From the NCBI RefSeq assembly GCF_017430385.1, contig NZ_JAFRNB010000131.1, positions 1 through 64,000 of the forward strand: a stretch of 64,000 nucleotides of DNA, written 5' to 3'. This document shows, piece after piece, positions 15,504-23,889 of the stretch. The stretch comes from Treponema sp. (lineage in GTDB: Bacteria > Spirochaetota > Spirochaetia > Treponematales > Treponemataceae). A model generated the notes under the pieces. That model was given only the letters and a program-made list of their open reading frames with translations, was not told the DNA's origin and did no database searches. How positions within the stretch are numbered: position 1 is the stretch's first letter; each line of letters starts with the position of its first letter. The position numbers and the translations under genes are program-made.

Positions 15504-15959
15504 TCATTTCCTATATATTACGCTGAAAATTTCACAGACAATTCTTGAATCTTCGTGAACCTCAAAGCCGCACGCATGGGCTTCGTCCTCAAGATTGTCA
15601 CGCATTTTTTCACGCCACTCATCAAGATTCTCGTCCTCTCCGTCACGCTGAGCCAAATCCCACGGAATTTCATTGAAAGGAATCACGCTGACATTGCTCA
15701 CCCTCAGGACGGCGCAAGGTTCTTCCTGCGCATCAAGAAGCACATAAACCTCACCGGCCACAGGAATCGACTCGCGGTTAATCTCAAAGGCATCAAAAGG
15801 TGTAAAAGTCGCCGTTTTTGCCCCCGAAAGAACCATCGTAAGCTGAGTCTGCCCGGTAACGCCTGAATCCTCAAAGCAAAGCTCGCCAGAATAGACGGCC
15901 TCGCCTTCCTTCTGATTGGTTGCCTCAAGATAAGTTTTCCAGAATTCTGCCGTTGTCAT
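15504..15959 (-). CDS. ASCH-domain protein
   Basis: The 151-residue protein has the ASCH order: GEAVYSGELCFEDS, the LVLSGAKTATFTPFDAF-like core (here LTMVLSGAKTATF), GEVYVLLDAQEEPCAVLRVSNVSVIPFNEI, and EIFSVIYR at the end. ASCH domains have a PUA-like fold; some bind RNA, and YqfB-type members hydrolyse N4-acetylcytidine. Which applies here cannot be read from the sequence. Its ATG overlaps the stop codon of the upstream membrane protein gene, so the two are translationally coupled. Confidence 0.82.
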   Translation of the reverse strand: MTTAEFWKTYLEATNQKEGEAVYSGELCFEDSGVTGQTQLTMVLSGAKTATFTPFDAFEINRESIPVAGEVYVLLDAQEEPCAVLRVSNVSVIPFNEIPWDLAQRDGEDENLDEWREKMRDNLEDEAHACGFEVHEDSRIVCEIFSVIYRK

Positions 15960-16264
15960 TATTTTCTCCCTGTTTTTATCAGCATCAGGATAAAAGCCAT
16001 GATTACGAATAAGCCCGGAACGATCGCAAGCACGAGCTGGACAAGAGGGATTTCATTTCCGAGTATGGATATTTCTCGCGCCGTGACAAATCCGAGCCTT
16101 AAAAGCAAATCGAAAACAATCGAAGAATAGCCCGTAACAGCCGCAAACACAAGGAACATCCATGAAAAATCCCTTGTACGGCTCCAGAGCATAATCGCAA
16201 GAAAGGCAATCACGCCGCCGAGAAAAAGTTTGATTATGAAGAAGATGATTTCAGTTTCGGTCAT
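15959..16264 (-). CDS. Small membrane protein of unknown function
   Basis: A 101-residue protein with three predicted transmembrane segments (about 7-27, 34-56 and 73-97) and a basic C-terminal tail. It overlaps the ASCH gene start and follows the 304-residue-type gene by 11 nt, so the three probably form one operon. No family is recognised. Confidence 0.7.
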   Translation of the reverse strand: MTETEIIFFIIKLFLGGVIAFLAIMLWSRTRDFSWMFLVFAAVTGYSSIVFDLLLRLGFVTAREISILGNEIPLVQLVLAIVPGLFVIMAFILMLIKTGRK

Positions 16265-16275
16265 CCTCAGCCTCC

Positions 16276-17139
16276 CTAAAAATCGAAAGGCTTGTTTTTA
16301 AGAAGGGTGAAATTTCCTTTGTCAGCACCGAACGGCACGATTGACGGCTGATTGTACCTAGGGCTGATTACCAAATGACAATCAAGACAGTGCAAGACGA
16401 ATGCCGAATAATCTGACTCCGGGACTTTCGGGAAAAGATAAGGGCCTTTTCGCTCCCAGTATTTTGTAATAATCTGATCGTAAATGAACCAGTGTTTTTC
16501 CTCACGCTCCTGCAGGGCTTTGACAAGGTCGTAGATTGAGCGGGTAACAGCAGCCGAAATTGGAGCCGAGAGAAAAGTCTCGCCAGGATAATCCTTGAAC
16601 CTGGTTACGAATTTTTGAACCTGAGCCTTAAGCCCATCCTCATCAAGAGCAAGGAACTTTATCACATCTTTTTTGACTGCCAGAACATAGATGCTATCCG
16701 CCCACGGAAGAGGTGGCTCAAAAACAATACAGTCGATTGTACGAGGATCTACATTCGCTCCATTCCATGGCTTCCACGCCGAAGTTGACTCAATCGAAAG
16801 ATAAAGGCCAATCTCAAGGGCAGCCTGCTTGTCAGAGAATGTGAATGCAACCCGCTCGTCGCCAAAAAGAGCCGAAACCGCACGGTCAAGCTGAGTTCCC
16901 TCACGCCCGCATGGGGAAGAAAAATCAGTGAAGTAATTGCCGGTGATTCCCCGCTCCAGGACATTTTTGAGCACTGTAAAAACAGAGCCGCCCCAACCCA
17001 AAATCGCACGGCCACCTTCCTGATAAAGGTCAGTGAGGCGGACAGATTTTGCAGTGTACAAAAAGCACTTTCGGGCACGCTTTACAGTACCGAACCGTGA
17101 GAAAATTTCCTGCGAAAGATTCAAATTATCCGCTGACAT
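16276..17139 (-). CDS. Conserved protein of unknown function, possible PLP-transferase relative
   Basis: From the ATG at 17139 (MSADNLNLS) the product is 287 residues and soluble. Stretches such as YQEGGRAILGWGGSVF and TDFSSPCGREGTQLDRAVS have the look of an aminotransferase-like N-terminal region, but no PLP-binding Lys motif is evident. A longer start at 17190 would run through the preceding terminator and is unlikely. TATAAT ends 7 nt before the ATG with no Shine-Dalgarno site, again a leaderless arrangement. It heads the operon with the small membrane and ASCH genes. Confidence 0.65.
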   Translation of the reverse strand: MSADNLNLSQEIFSRFGTVKRARKCFLYTAKSVRLTDLYQEGGRAILGWGGSVFTVLKNVLERGITGNYFTDFSSPCGREGTQLDRAVSALFGDERVAFTFSDKQAALEIGLYLSIESTSAWKPWNGANVDPRTIDCIVFEPPLPWADSIYVLAVKKDVIKFLALDEDGLKAQVQKFVTRFKDYPGETFLSAPISAAVTRSIYDLVKALQEREEKHWFIYDQIITKYWERKGPYLFPKVPESDYSAFVLHCLDCHLVISPRYNQPSIVPFGADKGNFTLLKNKPFDF

Positions 17140-17154
17140 TGCATGAATTATAAC

Positions 17155-17187
17155 AAAAAAAGGATACACCGTGAAGATGTATCCTTT
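17155..17187 (-). terminator. Intrinsic terminator of the lipoprotein gene at 17250-18611
   Basis: AAAGGATACA pairs with TGTATCCTTT over a 9-nt loop; on the minus strand seven T residues follow. The -10 box of the next gene starts right after. Confidence 0.85.
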
Positions 17188-17249
17188 CAAATTCGCTGGC
17201 TGACATCACCAAAAACTGAAGTTTTCAAAGATGTCAAATCAAGTTTTCC

Positions 17250-18611
17250 CTAGTTTCCAACGATTTTAAGCGTATTGCCGATATACAAATGCGTTCCATC
17301 GTAAATAGCAGCTCCCTGGTCAAATTCTTCAACTTCAGTCACTGTTTTTGTCGGGTCGTCTTTGTCAGGCTCGGTTGAAATCGACTTTCCTTTTACACAA
17401 AGAAGACCGCCTTTGTTCGTGTAAACACCTGTAATGTCACATCCTCCAGTTTCAGTGGTGTTTTTCATATTCTCCTCAATCATCTTTTTATGTGATGCAT
17501 ATTCTTCATCAAGTTGCTTTATATATTCCTCATCATAATATTCTTGATTCTGCGCCTCTTTTTTCATTCTGGCAAAGTCTTCTTCCAATTGTTTCAGCAT
17601 GGCCGCTTTGTAAGCCGACAGATCAACTAAAGCTGTATATTTCATGGCTCCTGTCAAGGCACCGGCACTTGTCGTTGTTATCGCCATATTCATATTGATG
17701 TTGACGGTCGCCATATTCACTTCGCCGCCCTGATCTCCTTGACCGCTTATATTCTGAGTGAAAGAGAAATTGTAAGCAAAGACAGAATCCAAGCCGCTTC
17801 CGCTGACACGGTTCATACAGAACTCATATAAAAAATATGTGTCGCCTATTTTAAACAAACTTGGAGCAAACGGCTCGTAATCGTCATAATTTTTCGCTTT
17901 TTTGGAGAATTTGCCGGTCGTTTCGTCATAGTCATATTGAGCAACTACCACACCAGCATGCAGATTTTCCAAAGTCTTACCGTCAGAACTGAATTCATAG
18001 TACTCAGCGGAATCACCTTCGTTTACAATCTGGAATTTTTTGCCAGCAAGTTCAGAGGCCTTAGGAATTGTTTTTCCAGATAAATCCTTGGCATCAGCGG
18101 CAACTTTTCCGGCACCATTTCCGACATCAACCTTTTTGACCAAAGAAACAACAGGCTTTCCACTGTCAGTCTTATCACCAGAAATAACAGCCTCAATCAA
18201 GACACTGCAATCATCATTTGGAGTTGTCGCAGTAATCTCAACCGTAATTTTGATTTTTGTGACTTCTTTCAAAGTTATGGTAACAGATTCAAGTCCGCTA
18301 TCAGTATCTATAGCCGCACGAGAACTGCTTGCACTGACAGAACTCTGTCTGAACAAGTCAGCAGGATTAAGACTGCCGTCATTCAAAGCAGCTACAGTCG
18401 AGTCGCTCAGAGGATTTGAAGTCAAATCAACGGAAACATCTTCCTTATATGTTCCGCCCTTATCAACAGTGGTGGACTCAACATTCGCGCTGATTGTGGA
18501 CAAGACCGAAGGACCAGAATCATCATCGTCCTCATTGTTCTTACAAGACGCGAAACCAAAAGCCATGGCGACTGCAGCGACAGCCATAAAAGTTTTGAAG
18601 AGATTTTTCAT
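17250..18611 (-). CDS. Surface-type lipoprotein of unknown function, poly-G promoter
   Basis: The 453-residue protein has a lipoprotein signal peptide ending in FGFASC (Cys near 23), then an acidic Asp/Glu linker. The Ser/Thr-rich domain from about 35 to 170 is followed by a C-terminal part ending in YIGNTLKIVGN. A helical, charged segment lies near residues 345-390. No enzymatic motif is seen. The 5' region is unusual: a run of ten G residues lies next to the -10 box, and the leader can fold so that AGTTTACCC next to the AAGGAG ribosome site pairs with GGGTAAACT. Expression may therefore be phase-variable. Confidence 0.8.
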   Translation of the reverse strand: MKNLFKTFMAVAAVAMAFGFASCKNNEDDDDSGPSVLSTISANVESTTVDKGGTYKEDVSVDLTSNPLSDSTVAALNDGSLNPADLFRQSSVSASSSRAAIDTDSGLESVTITLKEVTKIKITVEITATTPNDDCSVLIEAVISGDKTDSGKPVVSLVKKVDVGNGAGKVAADAKDLSGKTIPKASELAGKKFQIVNEGDSAEYYEFSSDGKTLENLHAGVVVAQYDYDETTGKFSKKAKNYDDYEPFAPSLFKIGDTYFLYEFCMNRVSGSGLDSVFAYNFSFTQNISGQGDQGGEVNMATVNINMNMAITTTSAGALTGAMKYTALVDLSAYKAAMLKQLEEDFARMKKEAQNQEYYDEEYIKQLDEEYASHKKMIEENMKNTTETGGCDITGVYTNKGGLLCVKGKSISTEPDKDDPTKTVTEVEEFDQGAAIYDGTHLYIGNTLKIVGN

Positions 18612-18660
18612 AGGGTAAACTCCTTATCTGAAAGCTCAGATTGAATAATAAAGTTTACCC
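18612..18660 (-). promoter_or_regulatory. 5' UTR hairpin near the ribosome-binding site of the lipoprotein gene
   Basis: On the minus strand GGGTAAACT just after the poly-G run is the inverse of AGTTTACCC, which lies between AAGGAG and the ATG. An inner ATCTGA/TCAGAT hairpin shortens the loop. Folding would limit access to the ribosome-binding site; its strength depends on the last three G residues of the tract. Confidence 0.5.
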
Positions 18661-18677
18661 CCCCCCCGTATACTATA
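18658..18677 (-). promoter_or_regulatory. Poly-G(10) tract next to a -10 box
   Basis: Ten consecutive C residues on the plus strand (18658-18667) are ten G residues in the reading direction of the lipoprotein gene. TATAGT (18672-18677) lies just upstream, and TTGAAG lies further up with 17-19-nt spacing. In Treponema pallidum, poly-G tracts in tpr promoters vary in length and alter expression; the same is inferred here. Confidence 0.6.
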
Positions 18678-18966
18678 CAGAAGAGGATAAATTTAACTTC
18701 AAGGGCAATCCAGCCCAAAATTTAAATTTATTTTAACACAGACTGCTCAAAAATCAAGGGGAATTTTTATGGATTTTCACATTTTTATATATAAAACTAA
18801 AAAGGACGCAGATTTTTCATCCGCGTCCCTTTCTGTAGTTTTAGGTTAACACTGAAAAATCCGCAATCGGATTTATTCAGTGTTTCCTTAGACACCTTAT
18901 AGCCACAGGCTCAGCCACCGTTGTTTTGTCCGTCCCTCACAGGCATCGAACCAACAAAAAGGAGTG
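18678..18966. other. Gene-free region between gatB and the lipoprotein gene
   Basis: Apart from the lipoprotein promoter and the two gatB-side hairpins (18798-18828, 18848-18892), the stretch 18893-18966 is not coding in any convincing way. A bit with GGTTCGATGCC on the minus strand looks like a T-arm, but no cloverleaf can be drawn around it. Confidence 0.5.
18798..18892 (-). terminator. Tandem terminator hairpins downstream of gatB
   Basis: Reading the minus strand: AACACTGAA/TTCAGTGTT with an inner CCG/CGG stem, then GGACGC/GCGTCC with inner GGAT/AATCT pairing followed by a run of T residues. The second is the likely true terminator of gatCAB. Confidence 0.7.
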
Positions 18967-20502
18967 TTACAGTTTTGCCAGTTTCTCGCTTACAAGTTTT
19001 GTCGCCACACCCGGGTTTGCCTTGCCCTGAGAAGCCTTCATAACCTGCCCCATGAGCCAGCCCACTACGTTAGTCTTTCCGCTCTTGAAGTCAGCTACGG
19101 CCTTTGGATTTGCGGCGATAACCTGATCGACGATTGCTTCGATTGCACCTGTATCAGTAACGCTTTCCATGCCTTCGCTCTTGATGATTTCAGCTGGCAT
19201 TTTTCCGCTTTCAAGCATTTTGGCAAAGACAGTTTTTCCCTGCGCCGAAGTGATTTTTTTATCGGCAATGGCATTAACAAGCTCTGTGATGTGAGCAGGC
19301 TTAATGTTGACTTCGCTGATTGTGATATTCTTTTCATTGAGAACGGCAAGAAGCTCGGCCAGAATCCAGTTAGCGACCTTTTTGACATCTTTTGCGCCCT
19401 CAGCAGCTTCCTCAAACCAAAGGGCAAGCTCGCGGGTATTTGTCAAAGTCTCAACATCAAAGTCACTAAGGCCATAATCCTTCTTGAAGCGAGTGCGTTT
19501 TGCTTCCGGAAGCTCGCCGACACGGCCTTCTGCACGTTCGATAAGTTCTTCGTTTACGCTGAAAGGCTTGATGTCCGGCTCAGTCGTAAAGCGGTAGTCA
19601 ACGAATGAGTTCTTTGTTCGCTGGACGACAGTCTGACCTTTTGCCTCGTCCCAGCCCATCGTAACTTTGAAGCCTGCGTTGAACTCCTGGCGGTCACTCT
19701 GGAATTCTTCGAGCTGTCGTTTTGCCTCATAAGTACAAGCCTCGCGGATTGCCTTGAAGCTGTTCAAGTTCTTGATTTCGGAAATCGGAGTGTGATAAAG
19801 CTTGCCATCTTCCCAGACATTGAGGTTGATGTTAGCGTCACAGCGCATGTTTCCTTCTTCGAGGTTACCTGCAGTAACTTTTACATAGCGAAGGATTTCC
19901 TGAACAGTCTGCATGAAGAGAGCGGCTTCTTCCGGGCTGGACATATCCGGCTTTGTGACAATCTCAATCAACGGAGTGCCGGAACGGTTGTAGTCGATAT
20001 AAGAATGTGCGCCCTGCAAGTGGAGAGACTTACCTACGTCTTCCTCAAGATGGATTCGCTCGATTCGGACACGGCGGTATTTGTTATCGATGATACATGG
20101 CTCTCCCTTGAAATTTACAGGACGATGCTTTGCTCCGCCAACCTGCTCGTCTTTCGGGAAGTGAGAAAGCGGCAAATCAACATAGCCGTCTGTACACAAA
20201 GGAACATCGTACTGCGTAATCTGATAGCCCTTTGTCAAGTCAGGGTAAAAATAATGCTTACGGTCAAATTTTGTGAAACGAGCAATGTCACAGTTGAGAG
20301 CAAGGCCCGCAACAGCACCAAGCTCCACATACCCCTTAGAAATTCGAGGCATCGCACCAGGCAAGCCCAAACAAACCGGGCAAACTCGAGTGTTCGGCAT
20401 TCCGCCATAACGATTTTCACAAGCACAGAAAGCCTTAGTCTTAGTCAAAAGCTGCGTATGAATCTCACAGCCGATTACAATTTCGTATTTATCGATAGCC
20501 AT
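18967..20502 (-). CDS. gatB: Asp/Glu-tRNA amidotransferase subunit B
   Basis: GatB is the tRNA-binding and kinase subunit of GatCAB, which amidates Asp-tRNA(Asn) and Glu-tRNA(Gln). The 511 residues show the signature start YEIVIGCEIHTQL, the zinc-type Cys pairs CACENRYGG and CPVCLGLPGAMP, then the helical and YqeY-like C-terminal region ending in GWLMGQVMKASQGKANPG. The ATG directly follows the gatA stop codon. The order gatC-gatA-gatB on the minus strand is standard. Confidence 0.97.
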   Translation of the reverse strand: MAIDKYEIVIGCEIHTQLLTKTKAFCACENRYGGMPNTRVCPVCLGLPGAMPRISKGYVELGAVAGLALNCDIARFTKFDRKHYFYPDLTKGYQITQYDVPLCTDGYVDLPLSHFPKDEQVGGAKHRPVNFKGEPCIIDNKYRRVRIERIHLEEDVGKSLHLQGAHSYIDYNRSGTPLIEIVTKPDMSSPEEAALFMQTVQEILRYVKVTAGNLEEGNMRCDANINLNVWEDGKLYHTPISEIKNLNSFKAIREACTYEAKRQLEEFQSDRQEFNAGFKVTMGWDEAKGQTVVQRTKNSFVDYRFTTEPDIKPFSVNEELIERAEGRVGELPEAKRTRFKKDYGLSDFDVETLTNTRELALWFEEAAEGAKDVKKVANWILAELLAVLNEKNITISEVNIKPAHITELVNAIADKKITSAQGKTVFAKMLESGKMPAEIIKSEGMESVTDTGAIEAIVDQVIAANPKAVADFKSGKTNVVGWLMGQVMKASQGKANPGVATKLVSEKLAKL

Positions 20503-22002
20503 TTATTTGCTCTCCTTAACCGGAACTCCGCAGCCTTTGTGGTCTTCTTCCCAGGCTTGTGCAAGCTGCAAGATTTTTGCTTCGCTGAACATTTTGCCTG
20601 CGAACTGGATTCCAACTGGCATTCCGTCTTTGTTTGAACCAGCCGGAACTGAGATTGAAGGGATTCGGGCAAGGTTTACGAAGACTGTGTAAAGGTCGCT
20701 CAAATACATTGCGAGCGGGTCATCGTATTTTTCACCGAGCTTGAATGCAGGTGTCGGACAAACCGGGCAAAGAATGATGTCGTAATTCTCGAACAAGGCG
20801 GCAACCTCGCGTTGGATTCGTGCACGAACGCTCATGCCTTTTTTGTATGTGTCGCCTGAGAACTGCTCAGAAAGAACATAGTTTCCGATGATGATTCGGC
20901 GTTTTACTTCCGGACCAAAACCTTCGCTTCGGCTGTCAACATAAAGCTTGTCGTAGCCTTCACCATTGTCAACGCGACGACCATAGCGAATTCCGTCGAA
21001 TCGGCTCAAGTTTGAAGCGGCCTCAGAAAGTGCGATTACATAGTAAGCGGCGATTGAAGCGTCAAGAATCGGGAGATCAACGACTTCGATTTTTGCACCT
21101 TTGCTTGTGAACCATGCTTTTGTGTCCTCGAAGACTTTTTTAACATCGGCATCCAAGCCTTTTGCTTCTTCGAACTGCTTTGGAACAGCAATTTTGAGTG
21201 AAGAAAAGTCTTTATAAGCGCACAAGTTTTTGAGAGAATCAGACTCCGGCAAATCCGCGCTCGTATCGTCATAGAAATCAACTCCGCTCATAAGGCTGAG
21301 AGGAAGCGCGATGTCCTGTGGTGTGTGACCAAGAATACCAACCTGATCAAGAGAAGAGCCGTAAGCAACGACACCCCAGCGGCTGAGAACGCCGTAAGTT
21401 GGTTTGAGACCGTAAATGCCACAATAGCTTGCAGGCAATCGGACAGAACCACCAGTCTCTGTTCCCAAAGCAAAAAGTGCCTGATTTGCGGCAACGGCAG
21501 CAGTTGAGCCGCCAGAAGAACCGCCGGAAACATAGTCGCGGTTGATCGGGTTGCGTGTCGGGCCGTAAACAGAATACTCCGTTGAAGAACCCATGGCGAA
21601 TTCGTCCTGATTGCAGCGACCGAGCGGAATCGCTCCCTTTTCTGCAAGGCGGGCAATTACAGTTGCGCTGTAAGGAGCAACATACCCTTCAAGGATTTTG
21701 CTTGAACAAGTGAGGCGGTGTCCTTTGCAGGAAATATTGTCTTTGTTTGCAAAAGGAATACCCAAAAGCGGTTTTTTCTCGAAAAGAGCGTCGATTGTGC
21801 CGTTTTTTTTGGCAGCGGCAATCTCAGCGTCAGCGGCTTTTGCAAGCTCAATTGCATCTTCATAAATTTCAAGGAATGCGTTCAAAGGCTTTTCTGATTT
21901 CTGGTCAGCGGCAAAAGTGTCGATTGAAGCCTGAACAAGTTTTTCACTGGTAGTTTCGCCCGATTTCAACGCGGCGACCGTTTCTTTTATTGTATAATAC
22001 AT
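20503..22002 (-). CDS. gatA: Asp/Glu-tRNA amidotransferase subunit A
   Basis: GatA is the amidase subunit that frees ammonia from Gln. At 499 residues it has the amidase signature: GIPFANKDNISCKGH (catalytic Lys), then DYVSGGSSGGSTAAVAANQ, with the cis-Ser/Ser-nucleophile motif GTETGGSVRLPASYCG. AGGA lies 4-5 nt before the ATG. It sits directly against gatB but is separated from gatC by a 194-nt hairpin-repeat insertion. Confidence 0.97.
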   Translation of the reverse strand: MYYTIKETVAALKSGETTSEKLVQASIDTFAADQKSEKPLNAFLEIYEDAIELAKAADAEIAAAKKNGTIDALFEKKPLLGIPFANKDNISCKGHRLTCSSKILEGYVAPYSATVIARLAEKGAIPLGRCNQDEFAMGSSTEYSVYGPTRNPINRDYVSGGSSGGSTAAVAANQALFALGTETGGSVRLPASYCGIYGLKPTYGVLSRWGVVAYGSSLDQVGILGHTPQDIALPLSLMSGVDFYDDTSADLPESDSLKNLCAYKDFSSLKIAVPKQFEEAKGLDADVKKVFEDTKAWFTSKGAKIEVVDLPILDASIAAYYVIALSEAASNLSRFDGIRYGRRVDNGEGYDKLYVDSRSEGFGPEVKRRIIIGNYVLSEQFSGDTYKKGMSVRARIQREVAALFENYDIILCPVCPTPAFKLGEKYDDPLAMYLSDLYTVFVNLARIPSISVPAGSNKDGMPVGIQFAGKMFSEAKILQLAQAWEEDHKGCGVPVKESK

Positions 22003-22019
22003 AATTTCCTCATTTACAA

Positions 22020-22193
22020 ATGGGCTAGGCTATGGAGCCCCGAAGTAGCCGTAGGCTATGAGCGTTAGCGAAGGGCGGAACAGCCGACCCGCGAAGCGGG
22101 GAGCCCTTCGTTCGCAAAACCTCCTGTTTTGCTCACTTCGACAGAATTTCTAACGAAATTCTGTCCCTGCCTTTACCTTGCATCCATGCAAGG
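22020..22193. repeat. Hairpin repeat inside the gatCAB operon (includes family 1 copy D)
   Basis: 22020-22107 is a GC-rich palindromic part of GGGCTAGG type, like that at 55022-55137. 22108-22193 is the three-hairpin element: TTCGTTC; GCAAAAC/GTTTTGC; linker TCACTTCG; ACAGAATTTC/GAAATTCTGT; linker CCCTGCCTTTAC; CCTTGC/GCAAGG with an ATCCAT loop. Order and linkers match the copies at 11953-12047 and 36378-36471. Confidence 0.8.
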
Positions 22194-22196
22194 CAC

Positions 22197-22505
22197 TTAA
22201 GCGCCTTCCCCAAGAACTTTTGGAACCTGGAAGTAGCCGTCCATGAATTTGTCGGTGACTTTTTTAACATCCGGGATATCCAGTCCCGCAACAATTTCGT
22301 CCTCGCGGAGCTTTTCTGCCTCGGTTGAAGGGTATGCGTCGTAAGGATTTTCTGAATCGTCGTATTTTGAAAGAATGTCGAAATATCCGACAATTTCATC
22401 AACCTGTTTTTTAAGAGTAGCCATGTCAGTGCTTTCTGGTGACAGGCGAGAAAGATACAAGAGATTTTCAAGAGTTGTCTCGTCAACTGTTTTATGAGTA
22501 GCCAT
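22197..22505 (-). CDS. gatC: Asp/Glu-tRNA amidotransferase subunit C
   Basis: GatC is the small subunit that stabilises the GatA-GatB complex. The 102-residue length, the N-terminal helix region LENLLYLSRLSPES, and DAYPSTEAEKLREDEI fit the family. TATACT lies 6 nt before the ATG with no Shine-Dalgarno site, so gatC probably heads a leaderless message. The stop codon lies only 4 nt from the hairpin element. Confidence 0.93.
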   Translation of the reverse strand: MATHKTVDETTLENLLYLSRLSPESTDMATLKKQVDEIVGYFDILSKYDDSENPYDAYPSTEAEKLREDEIVAGLDIPDVKKVTDKFMDGYFQVPKVLGEGA

Positions 22506-22519
22506 GCTGACAGTATATC

Positions 22520-22553
22520 AAAAAAAAGCCCGCCGAATCAATCAGCGAGCTTT
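22520..22553 (-). terminator. Intrinsic terminator of the gene at 22591-23775
   Basis: On the minus strand AAAGCTCGCTG pairs with CGGCGGGCTTT (two G-U pairs) over a 7-nt loop and runs into seven or eight T residues. The gatC -10 box follows at once. Confidence 0.85.
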
Positions 22554-22590
22554 AAATCACACGGCAAGCGTTAGTGCATTTCCTAAATGT

Positions 22591-23775
22591 CTAATTGAGC
22601 GCGAGCCTTAAGCTGACCGCACCAGAAGGAATTTTTGAAACGACATCGTAGCTTGCGCTGAACGTAAGGTCAACGACCATCATATCGATTGCAAATCCTC
22701 CGTAAAGAACTGGCCGTACATGATCCGTGAACTTACTTGAAACGCCGTCAGAGAAATCCGAAGGAAGGAAGCCGTAAGAAAGAGCTTTCTCAATGTTACT
22801 ATTGTTGGTATTCAAGATTGAAGCCCAGTTTGCATGAACCTTCCAGTCAACATTGCTCTTTGACATCATAACTCGTGCGCCTACGAACGGAACAAGGCAC
22901 AGGAGCTTGATAGAAGCCTGCGTGCTGAGAACGATGGAAGTCGTGTCAAAATCAAGCTGTGCGCGAGAGCCGTCCTGCTCCACGCCGAAATTTCCTTTTG
23001 TGTAATATCCGCCGAGTCCGACGGAAAGTTTTGGCCGCAAAAGACCGCCTTTGAGGATTGCGTAACGGACATCGCCGCCGAGCATGAAGAAGTCGAAATA
23101 TGCAGGATCCATTGCCTTTCCGATTGGCTTGATTGTGTTTGAGTCGATGGACATTGCCGTAAAGCCGACGTCAAACGGAAGAATGAATCCGCCGACACGG
23201 ACATCAGCCGTAATTGTAGGCATGACGAGCGTTTCAGGAATGTCGCCGCCATTTTTCATACCGAGCGCTTTTGCAACAGAAACAAGCGGCTGCAAGTCCA
23301 GTTTTGAGACACCTGCATTGATACCGAAACCGAGATTTGGCTTAGGAAGAATATGACCAATCCATGCGTTCGCCCAAACATTCTGCTGAATCTGGGTGTT
23401 AGGAACAACATCGAGCATGATGTCAGAAAAATCATTGAGGCCGTTGACGGTAGTTGTGTAAGGATTTAGTGTCGAGATTCCAGAATTGTTTACATAATCC
23501 TTGTAGGCCGTTGTCGCCTGATTAAGCGCATTCTTTGCATCTGAGCTTGAAACCCCGGCGTTTGCCAATGCAGTCTGAATCTCGCCCAAGTGCTCTGCGG
23601 CAATTTTTATAATATCAAGAGGAACATTTCCGACAACATTAGCCCCAGAGGAATCTGAAGTATCGATTGTTAATGTCTCGCCGTTTCCCCAGTTAAGAGT
23701 TATGCTCTCCGAAAATGACGGGAAAGCTATGACAAGCGAAGCTAATGCCATCGCAAAAAATTTAACTTTCTTCAT
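22591..23775 (-). CDS. Predicted outer-membrane beta-barrel protein
   Basis: The 394-residue protein has a Sec signal peptide (MKKVKFFAMALASLVIAF, cleavage near Ser-Glu-Ser at about 22). After a short helical segment (about 55-95), the rest alternates polar and hydrophobic residues with many Gly and aromatic residues, as in beta-barrels: GFGINAGVSKLDL, ADVRVGGFILPFDVGFTA, KLSVGLGGYYTKGNFG. The last strand is VSLRLALN. It resembles unnamed treponemal outer-membrane proteins and possibly DUF6588-type barrels. AAGGAG precedes the ATG. No ligand can be proposed. Confidence 0.72.
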   Translation of the reverse strand: MKKVKFFAMALASLVIAFPSFSESITLNWGNGETLTIDTSDSSGANVVGNVPLDIIKIAAEHLGEIQTALANAGVSSSDAKNALNQATTAYKDYVNNSGISTLNPYTTTVNGLNDFSDIMLDVVPNTQIQQNVWANAWIGHILPKPNLGFGINAGVSKLDLQPLVSVAKALGMKNGGDIPETLVMPTITADVRVGGFILPFDVGFTAMSIDSNTIKPIGKAMDPAYFDFFMLGGDVRYAILKGGLLRPKLSVGLGGYYTKGNFGVEQDGSRAQLDFDTTSIVLSTQASIKLLCLVPFVGARVMMSKSNVDWKVHANWASILNTNNSNIEKALSYGFLPSDFSDGVSSKFTDHVRPVLYGGFAIDMMVVDLTFSASYDVVSKIPSGAVSLRLALN

Positions 23776-23889
23776 ATTGACTCCTTAAAAAGTAGTTAGT
23801 CCTCTAATACTTTTTGGACTTCCGTTATATTTACCTTATTTTAACATAATTTCAAGTAAAAGCAACTGTAAATGCAGAAATTTCTAAGC

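Noticed and set aside
18893-18966. A tRNA-like stretch with GGTTCGATGCC on the minus strand
   Set aside because: No acceptor, D or anticodon stem can be drawn around it. It is too short to be a tRNA.
22020-22193. The gatC-gatA spacer as a transposon or IS remnant
   Set aside because: There is no transposase fragment, no target-site duplication that I can see, and its structure matches the hairpin repeat family instead.
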